DNA from: Palsa-504 sp963756575
GTDB lineage: Bacteria > Actinomycetota > Actinomycetes > Streptosporangiales > Streptosporangiaceae
Length of the DNA: 64,000 nt
Assembly (NCBI GenBank): GCA_963756575.1
Contig: CAVWOM010000021.1
Coordinates: 558,001-622,000, forward strand
Direction of reading: 5' to 3'
Under the pieces are notes generated by a model. It was not told the origin of the DNA. It searched no databases and was given only the letters and a program-made list of their open reading frames with translations. Shown one piece after another: positions 57,606-64,000 of this stretch (positions within the stretch are counted from its first letter, which is position 1; the number at the start of each line of letters is the position of its first letter). Made by a program: the position numbers and the translations under genes.

Positions 57606-60600
57606 ATGCCGGATGGTTACGAGGACGAGGTCAGGGACGCCCTGCTGGCCAAGGCGGTGCAAGCCTGGGAAGACGATCCCGCGCTCGACGCGCGGGTGCT
57701 GGGTCTCCAAGAGCAGGGCGACGGGAGCGAGGACAGCGTCGCCTGTTTCCTGCGCGCCTACTACCAGCGCGTGGCCACCGAGGACCTGGCGCCCCCGTCC
57801 CGGCTGGCGGCGACCGCGCAGGCGCACGCCCGGCTGGGTCATCACCGGCCGCAGGGCCGGGCCCTGGTCCAGGTGCGCGAGCCGGGCGACGCCCAGCTGC
57901 ACCCGGTCAGCCGGGCGGGCATGGTGGTGGACATCGTCACCGACGACATGCCCTACCTCGTCGACTCGGTCACGACCGAGCTGAACCGGCACGAGGCCGA
58001 GATCCAGCTGCTCGTGCACCCGCTGCTGCGGGTGCGCCGGGACGTGACCGGCACGCTGCGCGGCATCCTCGGCGTCTGCGGTGACGACGAGGCGGAGGCC
58101 GGCGAGCTCACCGAATCCTGGATCCACGTCGAGCTCGGGCCGCCCCGGGACAAGGTGACCGCCGAGGAGCTCATGACGGCCCTGCGGCACGTGCTCGACG
58201 ACGTGCGGGTCGCGGTCGAGGACCAGCGGCGGATGATCGCGTCGGCCCGGTCCCGGGCCGACGACCTGGCCGGCGCCCCCGGCACCGACGAGGCCGAGCA
58301 CGCGGACCTGCTGCGCTGGCTGGCCGACGGCAACTTCACCTTCCTCGGCTATCGCGAGTACGACCTGCTGCAGGCCGACGGGGGCGGCCTGGGCATGCGG
58401 GCCGTGCCGGGCACCGGGCTCGGCATCTTGCGCCACGCCCAGCCGGGCCGCGATTCGGTGCGCAAGATGTCGACCCAGGTCGCCCGCCGGGCGCAGGATC
58501 CGGACGAGCGCATGGTGCTGGCCAAGGCCAACTCGCGGTCGACCGTCTACCGGGCCAACTACCTGGACTACGTCTCGGTCAAGAAGCTCGGGGCCGACGG
58601 CATGGTCACCGGGGAGTACCGGTTCCTCGGCCTGTACACGCACGCGGCGCACACCGCGCCCATCGACGGCGTGCCCGTGCTCCGCCGCAAGCTGGCCCAG
58701 GTGCTGGCGGCAGCCGGGCTCACCCGGGACAGTCACGACGGCACCGACCTGGTCGAGATCCTCGAGGACTACCCGCGCGAGGAGCTGTTCGAGATCTCGG
58801 CCGCGGAGCTGACCCCGATCGCGCTGGGCGTGCTGCGGCTGTCCGAGCGCAAGCAGACCCGGCTGTTCCTGCGCCGCGACCGGTACGGCCGGTACATGTC
58901 CTGCCTGGTCTACCTGCCGCGAGACCGCTACACGACCAAGGTCAGGCTGCGCGCCCAGGGCATCTTGCGGGAGGCGCTGCACGGCGTCTCGGTGGACTAC
59001 AGCGCCACGATCGGCGACTCGGCCCTGGCCCGGCTGTACGTGGTGGTCCGGGGCGAGCCGGGGCGCCCGGTGCCGCAGGTGGACGCGGCCGCGCTCGAGC
59101 GCAAGCTGGCTGACGCGGTCCGGTCCTGGGACGAGGACCTCGCCGCCGAGGCCGTCCGGGCGCTCGGCGAGGAACGGGCCAGCCAGGTGCTCGAGCTGGG
59201 CGCGCGCGTCCCGGAGACCTACAAGGCGGACGTCACGGCCGCGGACGCGGTCGGCGACCTGACCACCCTGCTCGCGCTGCGCGACGCGGGCACGGAGTTC
59301 GCGGTCCGGCTGGTGGAGCACCCGGAGCGGTGGACGCTCGTGGTGTACCGCTGCGGCACCCCGATCACCCTCTCCGACGTGCTGCCGCAGCTCCAGCACA
59401 TGGGGGTCGGGGTCGTCGACGAGCACCCGTACCGGTTCACCGGGAGCTCGACGGCCGGATCGTTCTGGATCTACGAATTCGGCCTGCGCCCGCCCGCCGC
59501 GGCCGCGTCCGGCAGCCTGCGGCAGCTCTTCGAGGACGCGCTGACCGCGCTGTGGCACGGCCAGACCGAGGACGACGGGTTCAACGCGCTGGTGCTGACC
59601 GCGGGCCTGACCTGGCGCGAGGTGACCTTGCTGCGGGCCGGCGCCAAGTACCTGCGCCAGGGCGGGATGCGCTTCAGCGAGGACTACGTGCAGCGGGTGC
59701 TGCGGTCCAACGGGCCGATCACCCGGCTGCTGATCCGGCTGTTCGAGTCCAGGTTCGACCCGGCCCGGCGCGGCGGCGCCGACGAGCGCTGCGAGGCCAT
59801 CACCGAGGAGATCCGCGGCCAGCTCGACGAGGTGACCAGCCTGGACGCGGACCGGATCCTGCGGTCCTACCTGGCCCTGATCGACGCCACCCTGCGGACC
59901 AACTACTACAAGCAGGACGACCAGAGTCCCGGCCCCGGTGTCGACGGGCCGCGGGCCCTGGTGCTCAAGTTCGCTCCCCGCCAGGTGCCCGGGATCGTGG
60001 AACCACGGCCCCTGTTCGAGATCTTCGCCTACTCGCCCCGGCTCGAGGCGGTGCACCTGCGCTTCGGCGGGGTGGCCCGCGGCGGGCTGCGCTGGTCCGA
60101 CCGGTTCGAGGACTTCCGCACCGAGGTACTCGGCCTGGTCAAGGCGCAGGAGGTCAAGAACGCGGTCATCGTCCCGTCCGGCGCCAAGGGCGGCTTCGTC
60201 TGCAAGCGCCTGCCCGACCCGGCCGACCGCGAGGCGTACCAGGCCGAGGTGCTGGCCTGCTACAAGACGTTCATCGCGGGCATGCTCGACGTGACCGACA
60301 ACATCGAGGGCGACCAGGTGGTGCCGCCGGCCGGCGTGGTCCGGCAGGACGACGACGACCCGTACCTGGTGGTGGCGGCGGACAAGGGCACCGCGACGTT
60401 CTCCGACACGGCCAACGAGGTGGCGGCCAGGTACGGCTTCTGGCTCGGCGACGCGTTCGCCTCCGGCGGTTCGGAGGGCTACGACCACAAGAAGATGGGC
60501 ATCACCGCGCGCGGCGCCTGGGAGTCGGTCAAGTGGCACTTCGCCGCGCTCGGGCTGAACCCCGCCACCGACGAGTTCACCGTGGTCGGCGTCGGTGACA

Positions 60601-62510
60601 TGTCCGGCGACGTGTTCGGCAACGGCATGCTCTTGTCGGAGCACATCAGGCTGGTCGCCGCCTTCGACCACCGGCACGTGTTTCTCGACCCGGCCCCCGA
60701 ATCGGCGGCCAGCTTCGCCGAGCGCCAGCGGCTGTTCGCGCTGCCCCGGTCCTCGTGGGCGGACTACGACCAGACGCTGATCTCGCCCGGTGGCGGGGTC
60801 TGGCCGCGCACGGTCAAGTCGGTGCCGGTGTCGCCGCAGGCCCGCACCGCCCTCGGCATCGACACCACGGTCTCCGCGCTGTCCCCGGACGAGCTGATCT
60901 CGGCCATCCTCGCCGCCCCGGTCGACCTGCTCTGGAACGGCGGCATCGGCACCTACGTGAAGGCCAGCTCGGAGTCGCACGCCGAGGCGGGGGACCGGTC
61001 CAACAACGCGGTCCGGATCGACGCCAGCCGGCTGCGGGCCCGGGTCGTCGGCGAGGGCGGCAACCTCGGCTTCACCCAGGCGGCCAGGATCGAGTACTCG
61101 CTCGGCGGCGGCCTGATGAACACCGACTTCATCGACAACTCGGCCGGGGTCGACACCTCCGACCACGAGGTCAACATCAAGATCTTGCTGGCCGACGCGA
61201 TCCGGGACGGCGCCCTGGCCGCCTCCGCCCGGCACGGGCTGCTCGAGGACATGACCGGCGAGGTGGCCAGCCTGGTGCTGCGGCACAACTACGGGCAGAA
61301 CATGGCGCTGTCCGTGGCCAGGTCCCAGGCCCCCTCCCTGCTGCACGTGCACGCGCGGTACCTGCGCAAGCTGATCAGGGACAAGCGGGTCAGCCCGGAG
61401 CAGGACATGGTCCCGGGCGAGCGGGAGATCGCGGAGCGGCGGGCCGCGGGCGGCGGGCTGACCAACCCCGAGCTGGCCCTGCTGCTGGCGCACACCAAGA
61501 TCGCGGCCGGTGAGGACGTGCTCGCCTCGAGCCTGCCCGACGACCCGTACCTGCGCCGGGTGCTCGACGCTTACTTCCCCGCCCCGCTGCGGGCCAGGTT
61601 CGCCGACCGGATGATGACGCACCGGCTCCGCCGCGAGATCATCACCACCTCGGTGGTCAACGAGATGATCGACACCTCGGGCACCACGTTCCTGTTCCGG
61701 CTGATCGAGGAGACCGGCGCGTCGGTACCGGACCTCACCCGGGCCTGGCTCGTCGCCCGCGAGGTGTTCGACATGTCGGCCTTCTGGCACCAGGTCGAGG
61801 CGCTGGACGGATCCCAGGTCGGCACCGGCGCCCAGATCACGCTGCTGCTCGAGGGGCGCAAGCTGACCGAGCGCGCCGCCCGCTGGCTGCTGCACAACCG
61901 CCGCCCCCCGTTCGACATCGAGGCCACCGTGGGCTTCTTCGCCGACGGCGTGCGGACCGTCCGGTCGGCTATGCCCAAGGTGCTCGCCGGCCGTGACCTG
62001 GCCGGGTTCGAGGAGCGCCGGGACTCCTACCTGGACCTGGGCGTGCCGCTCGAGGCGGCCGAGCGGGTCGCGGCCATGGTGCCGGCGTACTCCGCGTTCG
62101 ACATCGTGCAGGTCGCCGCGTCCGCCCAGCGGGGGATCGAGGAGACCGCCGAGGTCTACTTCGACCTGGCCGACCGGCTGCAGATCACCCGGCTGCGCGA
62201 CCGCATCACCGCGCTGCCGCGGGAGGACCGCTGGTCCACCATGGCCCGGGCCGCGCTGCGCGACGACCTGTACGCGGCGCACGCCTCGCTCGCCGCGGAC
62301 GTGCTCGGAGCCAGCGGGCCGGACGGGTCGAGCACCCCGGAGGAACGGCTGGTCGCCTGGGCCGCCCGCAACGAATCCGCGGTGGCGATGGCGACCCAGA
62401 CCCTCGGCGAGATCTGGGAGAGCGAGCGCTTCACGTTCACCACCTTGTCCGTAGCCCTCCGGGCCATCCGCACCCTGGTAGCCGCCAGCTCCCTCCCCGA
62501 GACCCAGTAG
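57606..62510 (+). CDS. gdh: NAD-specific glutamate dehydrogenase, large (~180 kDa) class
   Basis: 1634 residues from ATG 57606 (AAGGGAG lies eight bases upstream; GTG 57597 is an alternative). It is the large GDH type, with an N-terminal ACT-like regulatory region (MVVDIVTDDMPYLVDSVTTEL; LRVRRDVTGTLRGIL), a middle HM domain (FLRRDRYGRYMSCLVYLPRDRYTTKVR), and the catalytic core with RGGLRWSDRFEDFRTEVLGLVKAQEVKNAVIVPSGAKGGFV. NAD site and structural segments follow (VGVGDMSGDVFGNGMLLS; WNGGIGTYVKAS; GEGGNLGFTQAARIEY). It deaminates glutamate to 2-oxoglutarate and ammonia. Length matches the family. No frameshift or stop is seen. Confidence 0.95.
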   Translation: MPDGYEDEVRDALLAKAVQAWEDDPALDARVLGLQEQGDGSEDSVACFLRAYYQRVATEDLAPPSRLAATAQAHARLGHHRPQGRALVQVREPGDAQLHPVSRAGMVVDIVTDDMPYLVDSVTTELNRHEAEIQLLVHPLLRVRRDVTGTLRGILGVCGDDEAEAGELTESWIHVELGPPRDKVTAEELMTALRHVLDDVRVAVEDQRRMIASARSRADDLAGAPGTDEAEHADLLRWLADGNFTFLGYREYDLLQADGGGLGMRAVPGTGLGILRHAQPGRDSVRKMSTQVARRAQDPDERMVLAKANSRSTVYRANYLDYVSVKKLGADGMVTGEYRFLGLYTHAAHTAPIDGVPVLRRKLAQVLAAAGLTRDSHDGTDLVEILEDYPREELFEISAAELTPIALGVLRLSERKQTRLFLRRDRYGRYMSCLVYLPRDRYTTKVRLRAQGILREALHGVSVDYSATIGDSALARLYVVVRGEPGRPVPQVDAAALERKLADAVRSWDEDLAAEAVRALGEERASQVLELGARVPETYKADVTAADAVGDLTTLLALRDAGTEFAVRLVEHPERWTLVVYRCGTPITLSDVLPQLQHMGVGVVDEHPYRFTGSSTAGSFWIYEFGLRPPAAAASGSLRQLFEDALTALWHGQTEDDGFNALVLTAGLTWREVTLLRAGAKYLRQGGMRFSEDYVQRVLRSNGPITRLLIRLFESRFDPARRGGADERCEAITEEIRGQLDEVTSLDADRILRSYLALIDATLRTNYYKQDDQSPGPGVDGPRALVLKFAPRQVPGIVEPRPLFEIFAYSPRLEAVHLRFGGVARGGLRWSDRFEDFRTEVLGLVKAQEVKNAVIVPSGAKGGFVCKRLPDPADREAYQAEVLACYKTFIAGMLDVTDNIEGDQVVPPAGVVRQDDDDPYLVVAADKGTATFSDTANEVAARYGFWLGDAFASGGSEGYDHKKMGITARGAWESVKWHFAALGLNPATDEFTVVGVGDMSGDVFGNGMLLSEHIRLVAAFDHRHVFLDPAPESAASFAERQRLFALPRSSWADYDQTLISPGGGVWPRTVKSVPVSPQARTALGIDTTVSALSPDELISAILAAPVDLLWNGGIGTYVKASSESHAEAGDRSNNAVRIDASRLRARVVGEGGNLGFTQAARIEYSLGGGLMNTDFIDNSAGVDTSDHEVNIKILLADAIRDGALAASARHGLLEDMTGEVASLVLRHNYGQNMALSVARSQAPSLLHVHARYLRKLIRDKRVSPEQDMVPGEREIAERRAAGGGLTNPELALLLAHTKIAAGEDVLASSLPDDPYLRRVLDAYFPAPLRARFADRMMTHRLRREIITTSVVNEMIDTSGTTFLFRLIEETGASVPDLTRAWLVAREVFDMSAFWHQVEALDGSQVGTGAQITLLLEGRKLTERAARWLLHNRRPPFDIEATVGFFADGVRTVRSAMPKVLAGRDLAGFEERRDSYLDLGVPLEAAERVAAMVPAYSAFDIVQVAASAQRGIEETAEVYFDLADRLQITRLRDRITALPREDRWSTMARAALRDDLYAAHASLAADVLGASGPDGSSTPEERLVAWAARNESAVAMATQTLGEIWESERFTFTTLSVALRAIRTLVAASSLPETQ

Positions 62511-62658
62511 CTCCAGCGGAGCACCTCCGGAATCCCGCTCCCGGAGAAGCCGTCCCCCCGGAGCTGCGATCCGGCGAACGCGGCTGACGCCGGCCGGGTC
62601 GCGCCAGCGGCCGCATCAGTCCCGCGCTGACGGGTCCGGATCATCGAGTGTCACAGCA

Positions 62659-62673
62659 CCCCCCATGCGGGGG
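62659..62673. terminator. Short C/G hairpin between glutamate dehydrogenase and the secreted-protein gene
   Basis: CCCCC (62660-62664), loop ATGC and GGGGG form a stable small stem between two convergent genes. Flanking GAGTG and CACTC add an outer stem. Confidence 0.45.
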
Positions 62674-62690
62674 ACAATGTCACTCAATGA

Positions 62691-63722
62691 TCAGAAGGCG
62701 TGGCCGTAGCTGGGGCCCGACTGCCAGCCGATGATCTGGAGCTTGGCGTCGCGGGCATTGGCCGGAGGATCGACCGCGGCGTACTGGTACGCCCAGTTCG
62801 CGTACACCGCGTGGTATCCGACCTGGCCCGGCGTGGTCAGGATGTGACTGATGATGTCCGGCACCGGGATGGGTGACCCGGCATCGAGGTTGGGATGCTC
62901 GTTGGTGGTGTTCAGGTACAGGCCGTAGAAGACGAGCGCGCCGCCGTCGGCCAGCCGCAGCCCGACCTGGGGGAAGGACGACCCCTCCGCCAGCCACGAG
63001 TACTGCAGGCCCCGGCGCTGCTGGGTGGCCGCCTGCGCGGCCTGCGCCGCGTAGAACCCGGTCGTCTGAGACCCGGCGGCGACCACGGCCGCGGCCGGGG
63101 CGGCCGGGCCGTCGTCGACCACGGCGGCCTGCGTCGCTCCCGCGACGTCCGGCCGCAGCAGCAGGCTCTGGTCGATGGTGCTCACTGCGATGGCGTAACC
63201 GCCGTCGAGGGCGATCTTCGGCAGCGGCCCGCTGAGCACGGCCATGCCGCTCAGCGTCCACTCCACGGTCGCCTTGGCCCGGGCGAACAGCATGAGCGTG
63301 CTGACCGCCGGGCCGGGCTTCCCGCCGGTGACGGTGCTCCTCGGCACGGCCGCCACGAACCACTGCGGGAAACTGGACAGGACAGGGACATAGAACACCG
63401 GCGTGCCGAACGTGTACCGGGTGACCGGGGTGCCGGCTGAAGCCAGGGCCAGATACTGGGACTTGACCTGCGCCCATTGCGCGGAGGTGACAACCGACAG
63501 CCCCTGGGTCTGGTCTCCCTGGACCGCGGCCGCGTCACTGAGCTTGACGTACCTGTCGTAGGCGTCACGCGCCGTGGCGAGTGAGACGCTGTGGCGGGCC
63601 TGGGTAGCGGCGTCCGCGGGCGCGTCTGGGGCGCATCCCTGTGCGGCTAGCAGGGTCACGGCGGCCAGCATCGCTCCTGCGACCGCGGTACCTGCCCAGG
63701 ACCGGCGCTTTCGGTGTGTCAC
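62691..63722 (-). CDS. Secreted or lipid-anchored protein of unknown function
   Basis: About 343 residues from GTG 63722. The open frame upstream to 63788 is less likely because an AGGATA box (+ strand 63731-63736, TATCCT on the minus strand) sits eight bases upstream of this GTG. The N-terminus is MTHRKRRSWAG followed by a hydrophobic segment and AAQGC, a poor lipobox, so cleavage and lipid addition are uncertain. The mature part has SVSLATARDAYDRYVKLSDAAAVQGDQ, a central GTPVFYVPVLSSFPQWFVAAV, and a conserved end with IIGWQSGPSYGHAF. I do not recognise the domain. It ends near the hairpin shared with glutamate dehydrogenase and is divergent from prfB. Confidence 0.6.
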   Translation of the reverse strand: MTHRKRRSWAGTAVAGAMLAAVTLLAAQGCAPDAPADAATQARHSVSLATARDAYDRYVKLSDAAAVQGDQTQGLSVVTSAQWAQVKSQYLALASAGTPVTRYTFGTPVFYVPVLSSFPQWFVAAVPRSTVTGGKPGPAVSTLMLFARAKATVEWTLSGMAVLSGPLPKIALDGGYAIAVSTIDQSLLLRPDVAGATQAAVVDDGPAAPAAAVVAAGSQTTGFYAAQAAQAATQQRRGLQYSWLAEGSSFPQVGLRLADGGALVFYGLYLNTTNEHPNLDAGSPIPVPDIISHILTTPGQVGYHAVYANWAYQYAAVDPPANARDAKLQIIGWQSGPSYGHAF

Positions 63723-63798
63723 GCTAAGGCAGGATACCGGGTTTGGGCCGCCGGTTCCGTGCACTAGGCGGGATGCGGATTCCCGCACGCTACTCGGT

Positions 63799-63804
63799 TA
63801 GGCT
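63799..63804 (+). promoter_or_regulatory. Leaderless-type -10 box for prfB
   Basis: TAGGCT lies seven bases before ATG 63812. Confidence 0.45.
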
Positions 63805-63811
63805 TGCCGGC

Positions 63812-64000
63812 ATGGCTGGTACGGATCCCGCCGATGAGATCGCGACACTGACCTCGAAGCTCGACAGCATCGAGGCCGTGCTTGATCCTGGCGAAATGGA
63901 GAGGGAGGCAGCGGACCTGCGGGAGCAGTCCGCCGATCCCGCACTTTGGGCTGACCAGGATCGCGGGCAGAAGGTGACCCGGCGGCTTTCCTACCTGGAG
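63812..64000 (+). CDS. prfB: Peptide chain release factor 2, N-terminal part
   Basis: The first 63 residues read MAGTDPADEIATLTSKLDSIEAVLDPGEMEREAADLREQSADPALWADQDRGQKVTRRLSYLE, the coiled N-terminal domain of RF2. RF2 ends translation at UGA and UAA. No programmed frameshift site (CTTTGAC type) occurs in the part seen, as I expect for actinomycetes. The gene continues beyond the window. ATG 63812 is preferred because of the -10 box just upstream. Confidence 0.85.
   Translation, partial: MAGTDPADEIATLTSKLDSIEAVLDPGEMEREAADLREQSADPALWADQDRGQKVTRRLSYLE

Noticed and set aside
57525..62282. 1585-codon open frame on the minus strand across glutamate dehydrogenase
   Set aside because: High GC leaves antisense frames open. 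The translation is rich in Arg, Gly, His and Val with no domain, and the plus strand encodes an intact known enzyme.
63812..64000. Programmed frameshift in prfB
   Set aside because: The visible part is one continuous frame without an in-frame UGA or slippery CTTTGA.

Overview
The window is very GC-rich, densely packed DNA from an actinomycete. The evidence is the F420 genes (fbiC, fbiB, fbiA), whiB, mtrA-mtrB-lpqB, hpf, a GDP-mannose locus, DUF3499/DUF5719/DUF6912-type proteins, a 1634-residue NAD-glutamate dehydrogenase, GTG and TTG starts, and many genes that look leaderless. From memory, the order resembles the Mycobacterium tuberculosis block from secA1 to the GDP-mannose and fbiA region, and its Streptomyces equivalent. 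I would guess Streptosporangiales or a relative, with low confidence. I recognised no tRNA, rRNA, CRISPR array, prophage or insertion sequence.

Layout. 1-5.4 kb is mixed: an amidohydrolase cut by the window edge, a kinase-less sensor-like membrane protein, a TOPRIM protein, a helix-turn-helix protein, a HAD hydrolase, and a truncated flavin oxidoreductase. 5.6-14.3 kb holds a zincin_2 protein, an SDR, MoaE, a PDZ/Lon-like protease, a methyltransferase, a glycosyltransferase, a GDP-mannose pyrophosphorylase-like enzyme and an AlkA-type glycosylase. 14.8-20.6 kb holds the F420 genes and whiB. 20.7-31.5 kb holds a very large membrane glycosyltransferase, a DUF5719 protein, a metallopeptidase-like protein, DUF3499, phosphomannomutase, a Trm112-like protein, a SIS-domain sugar-phosphate isomerase and a CDF cation transporter. 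31.9-37.4 kb holds a MerR regulator, two different adenosylhomocysteinases in tandem, a GT87-like membrane protein and uracil-DNA glycosylase. 37.6-50.9 kb holds mtrA-mtrB-lpqB, hpf, a NarL-type regulator, an AlkX/YcaQ-type glycosylase, secA and an Rv3235-like gene. 51-64 kb holds a HAD phosphatase, a solo Vsr endonuclease, DUF6912, P5C dehydrogenase, a HAD-like protein, acetoacetyl-CoA synthetase, NAD-glutamate dehydrogenase, a secreted protein and the start of prfB.

How the genes work together. FbiC makes FO, FbiA adds the phospholactate-type group and FbiB adds glutamates. Phosphomannomutase, the SIS isomerase and GDP-mannose pyrophosphorylase supply activated mannose to the membrane glycosyltransferases. 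MtrAB-LpqB link envelope state to cell division. P5C dehydrogenase and glutamate dehydrogenase would carry proline carbon to 2-oxoglutarate.

What stands out. Reading frames break in at least six conserved genes: the large glycosyltransferase, DUF5719, manB, the SIS isomerase, secA and the Rv3235-like gene. Several breaks lie in short tandem repeats. Tandem repeats also run through the 3' ends and stop codons of fbiC/fbiB, merR and lpqB. Sequencing or assembly error must be excluded first, because manB and the SIS isomerase are normally core genes. A second signal is a TANNNT-like -10 box 6-8 nt before the start codon of about a dozen genes, which points to leaderless mRNAs. A third is the hpf upstream region: comF is missing, and the space holds a palindrome, a good promoter and a 116-codon ORF overlapping the hpf start.
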